Positions 34,631-44,049 are shown, counted from the first letter of the stretch. The stretch: 64,000 nucleotides of DNA from Pseudoxanthomonas kaohsiungensis (GCF_010211765.1 NZ_PDWO01000008.1:1-64000), one strand, 5' to 3'. Notes: generated from the letters alone by a model not told the origin. Numbers and translations are program-made.

Positions 34631-34717
34631 GTCCGGCGCGGGCGCCGTCCCGCGCGCAGCCGCCGCTTCCGTCGCTGGTTGTTACCGTGTTCCCGTTCCC
34701 GTCGCCAAGGACTACGA

Positions 34718-35518
34718 ATGAAATGGTTTGAGCTCGGCCTGGTCGTGCTGACCTTCGCCACCGGCCTGATCTGGCTGCTGGACCGCCTGTTCTTCGCCAG
34801 GCGCCGTGCCGAGAGGGACGGCCTGCTGGCCGAGGAGCCGATGGTCGTCGACTACTCGCGCGCCTTCTTCCCGGTGCTGGCGGTGGTGCTGGTGCTGCGC
34901 AGCTTCGTCGCCGAGCCGTACAAGATCCCGTCCAGCTCGATGATGCCCAACCTGCTGATCGGCGACTTCATCCTGGTCAACAAGTTCGCCTACGGCCTGC
35001 GCCTGCCGGTGAACAACCACAAGTTCGTCGCCCTGGGCGAGCCGGTGCGGGGCGACGTGGTCGTGTTCAAGCCGCCGCATGCGCCGGACCAGAACTGGAT
35101 CAAGCGCGTGGTCGGCCTGCCGGGCGACCGGATCGGCTTCCACGGCGACACCCTGTACATCAACGGCGAGGCGGTGCAGTACGAGAAGCTGGGCGAGTTC
35201 ATCGGCCAGGGCCGTGGCGCGGAGATGACCGGCGCTTCCCTGCTGCTGGAGAAGCTGCCCGGGCGCGAGCACAAGGTGCTGGAGTGGCTGGACCGGGCCA
35301 ACCCGGCCGGCCAGGGCGAGTGGACGGTCCCGGCCGGCCACTATTTCGTAATGGGCGACAATCGTGATAATAGCGAAGACAGCCGGTTCTGGGCCCAGAC
35401 CCACTTCCTGCCCGAGGAGAACCTGCGGGGCAGGGCGTTCCTGATCTGGCTGAACTGCGAGGGGTGGTTCTGCAGGGGGAGTTTCGATCCTTCGCGGATC
35501 GGGACGCCGATCAAGTAA
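34718..35518 (+). CDS. lepB: Signal peptidase I
   Basis: LepB removes signal peptides at the periplasmic face. The 266-residue protein has two N-terminal membrane helices (about 3-23 and 48-66), the catalytic Ser74 (PSSSMMPN) and Lys129 (NWIKRVVGLPGD), and the GDNRDNSEDSRFW box. It forms the lepA-lepB-DUF4845-rnc-era-recO block. Confidence 0.97.
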   Translation: MKWFELGLVVLTFATGLIWLLDRLFFARRRAERDGLLAEEPMVVDYSRAFFPVLAVVLVLRSFVAEPYKIPSSSMMPNLLIGDFILVNKFAYGLRLPVNNHKFVALGEPVRGDVVVFKPPHAPDQNWIKRVVGLPGDRIGFHGDTLYINGEAVQYEKLGEFIGQGRGAEMTGASLLLEKLPGREHKVLEWLDRANPAGQGEWTVPAGHYFVMGDNRDNSEDSRFWAQTHFLPEENLRGRAFLIWLNCEGWFCRGSFDPSRIGTPIK

Positions 35519-35589
35519 CGCGGAGCGGGATTGGCATACAACTGCCATCCGTCCGTGCATCCGGATTCAAGCAGCCGAATTCAAGGGGA

Positions 35590-35976
35590 ATGGCAATGAA
35601 GCGCAAGCAAGGCGGTCTGAGCCTGTTGGGGTTCCTGGTGGTGCTGGCGGTGGTGGGCTTCGCCGCCTACGTCGGCATGAAGCTGTTCCCGATGTACCAG
35701 GAGTACTACTCGGTACGTTCGGCGATGAAGGGCCTGGCCAACGAGCCGGGCGTGGCCGACATGGACCCGGCGAAGATCCAGGACCTGTTCTTCCGCCGCC
35801 TGTACATCAACTACTCCGAGAACGTGAAGCCGCAGAACGTGAAGTTCGAGCGCACCGACGGCGGCTGGAAGATGCGGGTGAACTACGAGGTCCGCCGGCC
35901 GCTGGTCGGCAACCTGGACGTGGTCGGCCGCTTCGACAGCACCCAGGAACTCACCCGGCGTGGTGGTGGGGACTGA
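35590..35976 (+). CDS. DUF4845 domain membrane protein
   Basis: The 128-residue protein starts [20 protein letters not shown], a membrane helix resembling a pilin-type N-terminus (about 9-30), followed by a small periplasmic domain ([45 protein letters not shown]). Function is unknown. Its place between lepB and rnc is conserved across many gammaproteobacteria. Its 3' end overlaps the rnc start by 17 nt. Confidence 0.88.
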   Translation: MAMKRKQGGLSLLGFLVVLAVVGFAAYVGMKLFPMYQEYYSVRSAMKGLANEPGVADMDPAKIQDLFFRRLYINYSENVKPQNVKFERTDGGWKMRVNYEVRRPLVGNLDVVGRFDSTQELTRRGGGD

Positions 35977-36655
35977 CCGCACGGTATTGCGCGACCGGAT
36001 CGGCCATGGCTTCGCCGATCCGTCGCTGCTGGCGCAGGCGCTGACCCATCGCAGCGCCGGCACGCCGCACAACGAGCGGCTGGAATTCCTCGGTGACGGG
36101 GTGGTCAACCTGCTCGCCGCCGAGGCCCTGTACCAGCGCTGGCCGGGGGCCGATGAAGGCGTGTTGACCCGCGCCCGGGCCGAACTGGTGCGCGAGGCTT
36201 CCCTGGCGGCCATCGCCCGCCGCCTCGAGCTCGGCGAGCGCCTGACCCTGGGCCCGGGCGAGCTCAAGTCCGGGGGCTTCCGGCGCGATTCGATCCTGGC
36301 CGACGCGCTCGAGGCGGTGGTCGCGGCGATCTACCTGGACGCCGGGTACGAAGCCTGCCGGCGCGTGGTGGTGCCGTGGTTCGAGCCGGCCCTGGCCGCG
36401 CTGCCGGTCGGCAAGCCCGAAAAGGACGCCAAGACCCGGCTGCAGGAATGGCTGCAGGCGCGGCAGAAGCCCTTGCCGGCGTATGAACTGGTCTCCGAGA
36501 GCGGCGAGGACCATGCCAAGGTCTTCCTCTCACGGTGTACCCTGAGCGAGCCCGCGGTCATCGCCGAGGGACAGGGCACCTCGCGCCGGCTGGCCGAACA
36601 GGCGGCGGCAGCGGCAGTGCTGGAACGGCTGGAGCCCTCGCCCCGGCAGCCATAA
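35960..36655 (+). CDS. rnc: Ribonuclease III
   Basis: RNase III cleaves double-stranded RNA in rRNA maturation. The 231-residue protein has the signature [11 protein letters not shown] (38-48) with catalytic Glu42 and Asp46, the second acidic pair in [20 protein letters not shown], and a C-terminal double-stranded RNA-binding domain ([35 protein letters not shown]). Translation begins at GTG 35960 inside the DUF4845 gene, so the two are coupled. Confidence 0.96.
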   Translation: MVVGTDRTVLRDRIGHGFADPSLLAQALTHRSAGTPHNERLEFLGDGVVNLLAAEALYQRWPGADEGVLTRARAELVREASLAAIARRLELGERLTLGPGELKSGGFRRDSILADALEAVVAAIYLDAGYEACRRVVVPWFEPALAALPVGKPEKDAKTRLQEWLQARQKPLPAYELVSESGEDHAKVFLSRCTLSEPAVIAEGQGTSRRLAEQAAAAAVLERLEPSPRQP

Positions 36656-36666
36656 GCGGTCATCAC

Positions 36667-37590
36667 GTGAACTCCGAACCCATCCAAGATTCCCACCGCT
36701 GCGGCAGCGTCGCGGTGATCGGCCGGCCCAACGTCGGCAAGTCCACCCTGGTCAACGCACTGGTCGGGGCCAAGGTCAGCATCGTTTCCAACCGGCCGCA
36801 GACGACCCGGCACCGGCTGCTGGGCATCGCCACGGTCGAGGGCGGCCAGCTGCTGCTGGTCGACACGCCGGGGCTGCACCGCGGCGAGGGCCGGTTCAAG
36901 GCGTCGGCGATGAGCCGGGTGATGAACCGGGCCGCGCGCGGCGCGGTCGAGGACGTCGATGCGGCGCTGATGGTGGTCGAGGCCGGGCGCTGGGACGAGG
37001 AGGACACCCTGGTGTTCAACGTCCTGCGCGACGGCGGCATCCCGGTGGTGCTGGCGGTGAACAAGGTCGACCGGCTCAAGGACAAGAGCGCGCTGCTGCC
37101 GTTCCTGGCCCAGGTCAGCGCCGGCCGCGACTTCGCCGCGATCCATCCGGTCTCGGCGCTCAAGCGCAAGGGCCTGGAGGCGCTGGTCGCCGACCTGCTC
37201 AAGCTGGTCCCCGAGGCACCGCCGGTGTACGCGGAGGATGAGATCACCGACCGCAGCCAGCGCTTCCTGGCCGGCGAGCTGGTCCGCGAGCAGCTGATGC
37301 GCCAGCTCGGCGACGAGCTGCCGTACGCGACCACGGTGGAGATCGAGCGCTTCGCCGAGGACGGCGAGCTGCTGCGGATCGGCGCGGTCGTGTGGGTCGA
37401 GCGCGAAGGCCAGAAGCCGATCGTGATCGGCAAGGGCGGCGCGCGCCTGCGCGAGATCGGCAGCAAGGCGCGCCAGCACATGGAGCGTCTGTTCGGCCGC
37501 AAGGTGTTCCTGGAGACCTGGGTCCGCGTGCGCGAAGGCTGGTCCGACGACGAAGCCGCGCTGAAGGCCTTCGGCTACGGCGACAACTGA
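36667..37590 (+). CDS. era: GTPase Era
   Basis: Era binds the 3' end of 16S rRNA in 30S assembly. The 307-residue protein has G1 GRPNVGKS (19-26), G3 DTPGLH, G4 NKVD and a C-terminal KH domain with [18 protein letters not shown]. The start is GTG 36667 ([19 protein letters not shown]), 11 bp after rnc. Confidence 0.97.
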   Translation: MNSEPIQDSHRCGSVAVIGRPNVGKSTLVNALVGAKVSIVSNRPQTTRHRLLGIATVEGGQLLLVDTPGLHRGEGRFKASAMSRVMNRAARGAVEDVDAALMVVEAGRWDEEDTLVFNVLRDGGIPVVLAVNKVDRLKDKSALLPFLAQVSAGRDFAAIHPVSALKRKGLEALVADLLKLVPEAPPVYAEDEITDRSQRFLAGELVREQLMRQLGDELPYATTVEIERFAEDGELLRIGAVVWVEREGQKPIVIGKGGARLREIGSKARQHMERLFGRKVFLETWVRVREGWSDDEAALKAFGYGDN

Positions 37591-37616
37591 GGCGCGGCGC
37601 GCCTTCCGGAGCCCGG

Positions 37617-38348
37617 ATGCGGATCGAAGGCGAAACCGGCTTCGTCCTGCACGCGCGGCCGTGGCGCGAGACCAGCCTGCTGGTGGAAGTGCTGGGCGAC
37701 GGCCACGGCCGCATCGGCCTGGTCGCGCGTGGCGTGCATTCGCCGAAGCGGCAGGTGCTGCGCGCGGCGTTGCAGCCGCTGCAGCACATCCGCTTCGACG
37801 CGGTGCTCGCCGGCGAACTGGCGCAACTGCGCGCGGCCGAATCGCTCGATGCCGCACCGGTGCTGGCCGGCGACGCGCTGCTGGCCGCCTTCTACCTCAA
37901 CGAGCTGGTGCTGCGCCTGGCGCCGCGGCAGGACCCGCTGCCGGGCCTGAGCGCCGCCTACGCGCGCACCCGCGAGCGCCTGCGCGGCGGCGAGCCGCTG
38001 GCATGGGCGCTGCGCCGCTTCGAGCGCGACCTGCTCGATGCGCTCGGCGTGGGCTTCGAGCTGCATTGCGATGGCGACGGCGATGCGATCGATCCGGCCG
38101 CGCGCTACCGGCTCGATCCCGAGCACGGCCCGAGGCGCCTGCTCACCGATCGCGGGCAGGGCGAGCGCAGCGCGGCCGCGACCGGGCGTGCGCTGCTGGC
38201 GCTGGCGCTGGACCAGCGGCCGGAAGCCGCCGACCTGGCCAGCCTGCGCCTGCCGTTGCGATCGGTGCTCGCGCACCATCTTGGGCCGCGGGGGTTGAAG
38301 TCGTGGGAGATGGCGGCGGCGCTCGGCAGGCTGGCGCCTGCGCGCTGA
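37617..38348 (+). CDS. recO: DNA repair protein RecO
   Basis: RecO anneals strands and, with RecR (3685-4281), loads RecA onto SSB-coated DNA. The 243-residue protein has the N-terminal OB fold ([36 protein letters not shown]) and the helical C-terminal region ([37 protein letters not shown]). There are no zinc cysteines, as in E. coli RecO. ATG 37617 is 26 bp after era. Confidence 0.94.
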   Translation: MRIEGETGFVLHARPWRETSLLVEVLGDGHGRIGLVARGVHSPKRQVLRAALQPLQHIRFDAVLAGELAQLRAAESLDAAPVLAGDALLAAFYLNELVLRLAPRQDPLPGLSAAYARTRERLRGGEPLAWALRRFERDLLDALGVGFELHCDGDGDAIDPAARYRLDPEHGPRRLLTDRGQGERSAAATGRALLALALDQRPEAADLASLRLPLRSVLAHHLGPRGLKSWEMAAALGRLAPAR

Positions 38349-38534
38349 TCGGCCGCAGGAGGGCGGGCTTGCCCGCGACACGCCACCATCGGCACGGGCG
38401 ACACCGTCGAACGCCTGGCGGCGGTGCCGGTGCCGCCGGCCACGGGTCCCGTGCAGAACGCGGCATACGCTGAATGTGCAGGGGGGCGCACGCTCCGTAC
38501 AGGCTCGACGCGACGCCGCAACCGCGTCGACGGA

Positions 38535-38540
38535 TAGAAT
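38535..38540 (+). promoter_or_regulatory. -10 box implying leaderless GNAT transcript
   Basis: TAGAAT ends 6 nt before the ATG at 38547 (TAGAATCCGCGCATG). No good -35 is seen 17 bp upstream. Confidence 0.45.
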
Positions 38541-38546
38541 CCGCGC

Positions 38547-39155
38547 ATGCCTGCGACTCCTGAAGTACGCCTCTACCGCGGTGCGGACATCGCGCCGTGG
38601 CTGGACGACGTGGCCCGTCTGCGCCTCGCGGTGTTCCGCGACTGGCCCTATCTCTACGAGGGCGATGTCGCCTACGAGCGCGACTACCTGGCGGCCTACG
38701 CGCATTCGCCCGACAGCGTGTTCGTGCTGGCGCTGGACGCAGGTCGCGTGGTCGGCGCGTCCACCGGCCTGCCGCTGGCCGACGATGGCGAGGCGTTCTC
38801 GGCACCGTTCCGCGCAGCAGGCATGCCGGTGGTGCAGGTGTTCTACTTCGGCGAATCGGTGCTGCTGCCGGCCTATCGCGGACGCGGCCTCGGCCACGCG
38901 TTCTTCGACCGGCGCGAGACGCATGCGCGCGCGCTGGGGCGGTTCCGCTGGACCGCGTTCTGCGCGGTCGACCGCGCGGACGACGACCCGCGGCGGCCCG
39001 CGGGCCACCGTGGCAACGACGCGTTCTGGCGCAAGCGCGGCTATGTCCGGCAGCCGGGCATGGCGATGCGCCTGGCCTGGAACGAAGCCGCGCGCGGCGA
39101 GGTCGAGCACGCGCTCACGTTCTGGCTGCGCGACTGGAAGGAGGAGGCGGCATGA
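38547..39155 (+). CDS. GNAT family acetyltransferase
   Basis: The 202-residue protein has a GNAT fold with the acetyl-CoA motif LLPAYRGRGLGHAFFDRRE (about residues 110-128) and a distal WTAFCAVDRADDDPRRP region. The substrate is unknown. It overlaps the following carbon-nitrogen hydrolase by ATGA (39152-39155), so the two are coupled and may work on one pathway. Its upstream 198-bp gap holds only the -10 box described and short palindromes (GGCGGGCTTGCCCGC). Confidence 0.85.
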   Translation: MPATPEVRLYRGADIAPWLDDVARLRLAVFRDWPYLYEGDVAYERDYLAAYAHSPDSVFVLALDAGRVVGASTGLPLADDGEAFSAPFRAAGMPVVQVFYFGESVLLPAYRGRGLGHAFFDRRETHARALGRFRWTAFCAVDRADDDPRRPAGHRGNDAFWRKRGYVRQPGMAMRLAWNEAARGEVEHALTFWLRDWKEEAA

Positions 39156-40042
39156 AAGTCGCGGCATGCAAGTATCCGGTCGGACGCCCCGCCGACTTCG
39201 CAGAGTTCGCGGACAAGCAGCGGCGCCTGCTCGGCGAGGCGGCCAGCCTGGGAGCGCGCGCGGCCGTGTTGCCGGAATACCTGTCGCTGGAGCTGGCGGC
39301 GCTGTTCCCGCCGGCGGTCCATGCCGACCTTCGGGCCTCGCTGGCCGCCATCCAGTCCCTGCGCGGTGACTGGCTCGAGCTGTTCGCCGGCATCGCGCGC
39401 GACACCGGCATGTACGTGGTCGCCGGAAGTTTCCTGCTCGCGCAGGCCGGGGGCCGCTATCGCAACCGCAGCGACCTGTTCGCGCCCGGGGGCGGCCACC
39501 TGTGGCAGGACAAGCTGCAGTTGACCGGCTTCGAGAAGGCGGCCGGCGTGATCGAGGGCGGTGACGCGCTGAAAGTGGCGGAGATCGACGGCGTCCGCTG
39601 CGGGATCTCCGTCTGCTACGACAGCGAGTTCCCGCTGCCGGTGCGCGCGCAATACGAAGCGGGGGCGCGGTTGCTGCTGGTGCCCAGTTGCACCGACACC
39701 GCCGCCGGCGCCACCCGGGTCCAGGTCGGCTGCCTGGCGCGCGCGCTGGAGAACCGGATCTTCGTCGTCCAGGCGGTGACGGCCGGCCGTGCACCCTGGA
39801 GTCCGGCCCTGGACGAGAACACGGGCGAGGCCACCGTGTACGCGCCGATGGATGCGGGCTTTCCCGACGACGGCATCCTCGCGCGGACGCGCGGCGACGA
39901 GGCCTGGGCCATCGCCGAACTCGATTTCGGTCTGCTCGAAGCCACGCGCGGGCGCGCCCAGGTCGCCAACGACCGCGACTGGTCCGGGCAGCACGCACCG
40001 TCGCTGGTACGGGCGCGCGTGGAGGGTTTCGAGCCGTTGTAG
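39152..40042 (+). CDS. Carbon-nitrogen hydrolase (nitrilase superfamily)
   Basis: The 296-residue protein has the nitrilase Glu-Lys-Cys triad: Glu42 (VLPEYLSLE), Lys121 (WQDKLQLTGFE) and Cys155 (ISVCYDSEFPL). It resembles amidohydrolases paired with acetyltransferases; the exact amide substrate is not known. The TAG stop (40040-40042) falls in the GTAG of the REP element that begins at 40038. Confidence 0.9.
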   Translation: MKVAACKYPVGRPADFAEFADKQRRLLGEAASLGARAAVLPEYLSLELAALFPPAVHADLRASLAAIQSLRGDWLELFAGIARDTGMYVVAGSFLLAQAGGRYRNRSDLFAPGGGHLWQDKLQLTGFEKAAGVIEGGDALKVAEIDGVRCGISVCYDSEFPLPVRAQYEAGARLLLVPSCTDTAAGATRVQVGCLARALENRIFVVQAVTAGRAPWSPALDENTGEATVYAPMDAGFPDDGILARTRGDEAWAIAELDFGLLEATRGRAQVANDRDWSGQHAPSLVRARVEGFEPL

Positions 40043-40135
40043 GAGCCCATCCTCATGGGCGACCCGACGCCGTCGGTACAGGCGACGTACTCATGGGTCC
40101 GACGGCGCGGTCGCCCATGAGGATGGGCTCCTACG
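40038..40135. repeat. Paired GTAG-type REP element 6, between convergent genes
   Basis: TGTAGGAGCCCATCCTCATG and GCCCATGAGGATGGGCTCCTAC form the two ends; the centre differs from the copies near hinT. The TAG of the left GTAG is the stop of the hydrolase gene, and the right CTA is, on the minus strand, the TAG stop of the PAP2 gene. The element therefore fills the gap between two convergent genes exactly. Confidence 0.85.
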
Positions 40136-40709
40136 ACAGCAGTGTGCCGAGCGCGAGCGAGACGCCGGCCAGCGCCGAGCCGATCGCCGTGGCGGCGAGC
40201 ACGTCGCTGGGATAGTGCAGGCCCAGCACCACCCGCGAGACCGCGACCGAGGCGGTGAAGGGGATCAGCAGCGCCGCCAGCCACGGGTAGTAACCCAGCG
40301 CGACGATGGTGAACGCCACCGCGTGCAACGTGTGCCCCGACGGGAAGCTGAACTCGTCCAGGGGCGCGATCCAGGCCTGGATGCGGCCATCGGCGGCGAA
40401 CGGGCGCGGCCTTCGCGTCCAGCGCTTGAGGTGCCGGTACAGGGTCAGCGCCACCACGCCGGTCGCGGCCAGGTGCGTCGAGGCGGCGAGGCCGGCCATG
40501 CCATCGACGACGACCAGCATCGCCATCAGCGAGTACCAGAACACGCCGTCACCGAGCCGGCTGACCGTGGCGAAGTAGCGCCGTACCGCGCCACGCGCCC
40601 CCCAGCGGTTGGCGCGCACGCACCAGCCGCGGTCGCGGGCGCGCAGGCGCGCGGCACGGCGGCGCGAAGGCGCCAGCGCGGGGAGTCGGTCAGGCGGCGA
40701 GTGCGGCAT
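40131..40709 (-). CDS. PAP2 family lipid phosphatase
   Basis: The 192-residue membrane protein has the three PAP2 motifs: Lys95 in KRWTRRPRP, PSGH (123-126), and SRVVLGLHYPSDV with Arg159, His165 and Asp169, with several membrane helices. Such enzymes dephosphorylate undecaprenyl pyrophosphate or phosphatidate; with a glycosyltransferase alongside, an envelope-lipid role is likely. It overlaps the upstream GT4 gene by 20 bp. Confidence 0.9.
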   Translation of the reverse strand: MPHSPPDRLPALAPSRRRAARLRARDRGWCVRANRWGARGAVRRYFATVSRLGDGVFWYSLMAMLVVVDGMAGLAASTHLAATGVVALTLYRHLKRWTRRPRPFAADGRIQAWIAPLDEFSFPSGHTLHAVAFTIVALGYYPWLAALLIPFTASVAVSRVVLGLHYPSDVLAATAIGSALAGVSLALGTLLS

Positions 40710-41853
40710 CGCGGTCTCCTTGCCGGGCCAGCCCTGCCAGCAATGCGTCGAACTCGGCCGCCACCTGCTCGGGGCGCAGCTTAAGCACCGCGGCGCGCGC
40801 GGCGCGACCCATGGCGCGCAGGCGGTCGTGGTCGCCGGCGAGTCGCACCGCTTCGTCGATGAAGCCGGATTCGTCCGCGACGAGCGCACCGTGGACCTGG
40901 TGCTGCAGGTGTTCGCGCGCCGCGCCGGTGTCGAACGCCACCGTGGCCAGCCCGCTGGCCATCGATTCGAGGGTGACGTTGCCGAACGTCTCGCTCAGGC
41001 TGGGGAACAGGAACAGGTCGCCGCTGGCGAAATGCCGCGCCAGTTCGGCGCCGCGCTGCACGCCGCAGAAGATGAAGTCGGGGTTCTCGCGGGCCAGCGC
41101 GTCGCGTGCCGGACCGTCGCCGACCCAGACGAAGCGGGCGTCCGGGCGTTGCCGGCCGATCGCGCGGAATGCGCGCACCGCCAGGGCCAGGTTCTTCTCC
41201 GGCGCGATCCGGCCGACATGGATCGCAATGGGCGTATCCGGACCCGCGCCCCACCTCGCGCGCAGCGCGTCGTCGCGCCGTTCCGGGGACAGCTGCGCAG
41301 TGTCGACCGCGCGCGCCAGCCGGACCACGCGCTCGAAGCCGTGCGCACGCAGGAACCGGCCCAGCTCCAGGGTCGGCACCAGGGTGGCGTCGGCGCGGTT
41401 GTGGAAGCGCCGCATCCAGGCCAGCGCGGTGCCTTCCAGCCAGGGCATCCCGTAGTCGCGCATGTACTGGTCGAAGCGCGTGTGCAGGCCGGTTGCCACC
41501 GGGATGCCCAGGCGGGCGGCGGCGCGCGCCGCCGACCACCCCAGCGGGCCCTCGGTGGCCACGTACACCGCATCCGGCCGCGCCTGCCGCCAATGCTGGC
41601 CCAGCGTGCGCATCGCCGGCAGCCCGAAGCGCAGGCCGGGATAGCGCGGCAGCGCGGCGCCGCGCATCAGCAGGGTCGCCAGGGCGCCGTCGGAGCGTTC
41701 GCCGGCCGGGTCGTCGTGGTCGCCGGGTTGCCGGGGGCGCACCACCTCCACGGCGTGGCCGCGCACGAGCAGGCCATGGGCCAGGGCCTGCACGGTCAAG
41801 GCGACGCCGTTGATCTCCGGCGGCCAGGTTTCGGTGACGACGGCGTAGCGCAT
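40690..41853 (-). CDS. GT4 family glycosyltransferase
   Basis: The 387-residue GT-B enzyme begins MRYAVVTETWPPEINGVALT and has the donor-site motif HVGRIAPEKNLALAV and the EX7E motif SLSETFGNVTLESMASG. It is close in type to mannosyl/glucosyl transferases that act on diacylglycerol or phosphatidylinositol-like acceptors (MgtA group). The PAP2 phosphatase gene overlaps its 3' end, suggesting a shared glycolipid pathway. Acceptor and sugar are unknown. Confidence 0.9.
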   Translation of the reverse strand: MRYAVVTETWPPEINGVALTVQALAHGLLVRGHAVEVVRPRQPGDHDDPAGERSDGALATLLMRGAALPRYPGLRFGLPAMRTLGQHWRQARPDAVYVATEGPLGWSAARAAARLGIPVATGLHTRFDQYMRDYGMPWLEGTALAWMRRFHNRADATLVPTLELGRFLRAHGFERVVRLARAVDTAQLSPERRDDALRARWGAGPDTPIAIHVGRIAPEKNLALAVRAFRAIGRQRPDARFVWVGDGPARDALARENPDFIFCGVQRGAELARHFASGDLFLFPSLSETFGNVTLESMASGLATVAFDTGAAREHLQHQVHGALVADESGFIDEAVRLAGDHDRLRAMGRAARAAVLKLRPEQVAAEFDALLAGLARQGDRDAALAA

Positions 41854-42026
41854 GCGGGACGGCTCCGGGTTTTGCCCATCCTCCGTCGCGCGGATGCAGG
41901 CGCCGTTACGCCGGGATGACCGCCGGATTACGCATCGTGCGCCGGCCGCCGGCCGCCCAGGGGCAATCGAGCGATCAGCTGGAAACGCGCGCCCGCCGGT
42001 CCGCTACCGTTCGAAGGGTGCGGCGG

Positions 42027-43388
42027 TTACGGAGCCGGTTCCGGCGGCCCGGGTTTCGCCGCATCGACCGTCAGTGCCAGCACGCCGTCGGCCAGGCGCG
42101 CCTGCAGGCGGTCGCCGGGAGCGGCCTGCGCCACCAACCGGACCAGGCGGCCGTCGTCCTCGCGGGCCAGGATCGCGTAACCGCGCGCGACCGTGGCCAG
42201 CGGGCTGCAGGCCTCCAGCGAGCGGGCCAGCGCCCGCAGCTTCAGCGTGTCGCGTTGCAGGGTGCGGGCGATGGCCGCCTGCGGGCGCGCCCGGAGCCGT
42301 TGCAGGCGGGCCTGCAGCAGCGCGAGCCGTCGCCCGGGATGGTGCGCGCGCAGCACCGCCTCGCCGTGGCGCAGGCGCGCGCCACGCTGCTGCTGGCGCT
42401 CGCGCCACGCGGCATGCAGCCTGCGCAGCAGGTCGCCGTGGCGCTGCCGCAGCAGGCGCAGCCTGGCCTGTGGCGACTGCGCCTGCAGGCGCAGCTCCGC
42501 GCGGTCGGCGCGTTGCATTGCCTGGCGCAACCGCTGGCGTTGCAGCGAGAGCAGGCGCGCGGCGATCGCGGCAAGGCGTGCCTGCAGGTCGCGCTGTTCG
42601 GGCACGAGCAGTTCGGCCGCCACCGAGGGCGTGGGTGCGCGTACGTCGGCGGCGAAGTCGGCCAGGGTGAAGTCGGTTTCGTGCCCCACCGCGGAGACCA
42701 CCGGCACCGGCGAGGCGGCGATCGCGCGCACCAGGCGTTCGTCGTTGAACGCCCACAGGTCTTCCAGCGAGCCGCCACCGCGCGCCAGCAGCACCGCATC
42801 GTAACGGCCGCTGTTGCCGGCGCGGCGCAGCAGGTCGGTGATCTGCGCCGCGGCGGTCTCGCCCTGGACCAGGCTGGGCAGGACGTCCACTTCCAGCAGC
42901 GGGAAGCGGCGCGACAGCACGCTGAGCACGTCGCGTACGGCCGCACCGGTGGGCGAGGTGATCACCGCCAGGCGGCGTACCCACGCCGGCAGCGGGCGCT
43001 TGCGCGCGGCATCGAACAGGCCCTCGGCCTCTAGCCGGGCCTTCAGCGCATCGAAGGCGCGGCGCAGGGCGCCTTCGCCGGCTTCCTCCATGTGGTCCAG
43101 CACCAGCTGGTAGTCGCCGCGCGCTTCATACAGGGTGAGCCGGCCCCGGCCGAGCACCTTCAGCCCTTCGCGCGGCACGAACTTCAACCATTGGCTCTTG
43201 GGCTTGAACATCGCGCAGCGCACCTGTGCGCGCGCATCCTTCAGGGTGAAGTACAGGTGCCCGGAACCCGGGCGGGTGATGTTGCCAAGCTCGCCTTCGA
43301 CCCAGACCAGCGGGAACGCGCTCTCCAGCAGGTCGCGCGCCAGCGTGTTGAGCTGGCTGGGGGTCAGGACGGGATTCTGCTCGGGCAT
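42027..43388 (-). CDS. xseA: Exodeoxyribonuclease VII large subunit
   Basis: XseA forms the nuclease subunit with XseB. The 453-residue protein has an N-terminal OB fold ([36 protein letters not shown]), a catalytic core ([53 protein letters not shown]) and a long coiled-coil C-terminus (about 270-410). Start ATG 43388 is fixed by homology. No xseB is in the window. About 70 bp upstream lies a hexanucleotide tract. Confidence 0.95.
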   Translation of the reverse strand: MPEQNPVLTPSQLNTLARDLLESAFPLVWVEGELGNITRPGSGHLYFTLKDARAQVRCAMFKPKSQWLKFVPREGLKVLGRGRLTLYEARGDYQLVLDHMEEAGEGALRRAFDALKARLEAEGLFDAARKRPLPAWVRRLAVITSPTGAAVRDVLSVLSRRFPLLEVDVLPSLVQGETAAAQITDLLRRAGNSGRYDAVLLARGGGSLEDLWAFNDERLVRAIAASPVPVVSAVGHETDFTLADFAADVRAPTPSVAAELLVPEQRDLQARLAAIAARLLSLQRQRLRQAMQRADRAELRLQAQSPQARLRLLRQRHGDLLRRLHAAWRERQQQRGARLRHGEAVLRAHHPGRRLALLQARLQRLRARPQAAIARTLQRDTLKLRALARSLEACSPLATVARGYAILAREDDGRLVRLVAQAAPGDRLQARLADGVLALTVDAAKPGPPEPAP

Positions 43389-43458
43389 CGGGACGCGCGG
43401 GGCGGCGGGACAGGATAGCGCGGGCGGGGTGCGGGTGTGCGCTGGCGGGGGAATCGCC

Positions 43459-43550
43459 GACCGCAACCGCGACCGCAACCGCAACCGCAACCGCAACCGC
43501 AACCGCAACCGCAACCGCAACCGCAACCGCAACCGCAACCGCAACCGCAA
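43459..43550 (+). repeat. Hexanucleotide microsatellite (AACCGC)15
   Basis: Fifteen consecutive units of AACCGC, the first and third being GACCGC, followed by AA. It lies 71-162 bp upstream of the xseA start. Such pure short tandem repeats are prone to slipped-strand changes. Confidence 0.95.
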
Positions 43551-43566
43551 AGGCGCGTGGCGTCGG

Positions 43567-43718
43567 CTTCGGGAGGAGTCCGCCTTCACATGGGGGCAGG
43601 GTCCGCCCCTTCGGGACGACATCCTGTCTTTACGAAGGGTCGTGGCACATCCATGTGCCACTCGGACCCTGCCCCCATGCGAAGGCGGCCTTCGGGTGCG
43701 TCCGGGTTTGTGCCTTCG
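43567..43718 (+). repeat. Structured repeat element, copy 1 (three-way-junction fold)
   Basis: The outer stem pairs 43580-43605 with 43663-43688 (26 bp, one mismatch; contains CATGGGGGCAGGGTCCG). Inside lie two hairpins: CCCTTCG/CGAAGGG around a loop containing GACGACATCCTGTC, and the perfect GTGGCACAT/ATGTGCCAC (43642-43661). Flanks CTTCGGGAGGAGTCCGCC and TGTGCCTTCG match copy 2. No protein-coding reading is convincing. Confidence 0.85.
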
Positions 43719-43860
43719 ATTGGCTTCCTCCAGGGAATTGGCGGGCGCCTCGTGCTGCGCTTGAAGAGGCACGGGCCGGAGAACTACATGTCGACCAGCG
43801 GGTTGCGCGCTCGCTGGGCGGTGGGAGCTTCGGCTCATGGCCCTCGCTTCTGCTGCGTTA
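43719..43860. other. Spacer between the two inverted structured repeats
   Basis: 142 bp without a supported gene. It contains short direct and inverted motifs but no clear coding or promoter signal. Together with the two repeat copies it forms one 446-bp inverted-repeat block. Confidence 0.4.
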
Positions 43861-44012
43861 CGAAGGCACAGGCGCTCGATGAGCCCGAAGGCCGTCGTTG
43901 CCATGGGGTATGGCCCAAGTGGCACATGGATGTGCCACGGCCCTTCGTAAAGACAGGATGTCGTCCCGAAGGGTGGGCCATACCCCATGGCAACGGCGGA
44001 CTCCCCCCGAAG
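43861..44012 (-). repeat. Structured repeat element, copy 2 (inverted)
   Basis: On the minus strand this matches copy 1 through the core (CTTCGGGACGACATCCTGTC, then TTTACGAAGGG, then GTGGCACATCCATGTGCCAC) with nearly no change. The outer stem has different sequence (CCATGGGGTATGGCCCA) yet is again self-complementary over 26 bp with one mismatch. Flanking CTTCGGGGGGAGTCCGCC and TGTGCCTTCG agree with copy 1. It lies 37 bp beyond the queG stop. Confidence 0.85.
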
Positions 44013-44049
44013 CGATCGCCTTTGACTCTGGACGTCGCTGGCCTTTCGC

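Noticed and set aside
38349-38546. Small gene between recO and the GNAT gene
   Set aside because: No frame has a start with a ribosome-binding site or a recognisable product; only short palindromes and a -10 box are seen.
43459-43550. Coding Arg-Asn repeat or CRISPR at the AACCGC tract
   Set aside because: A 6-bp uninterrupted microsatellite cannot be a CRISPR, and the ORFs across it have no start signal or domain.
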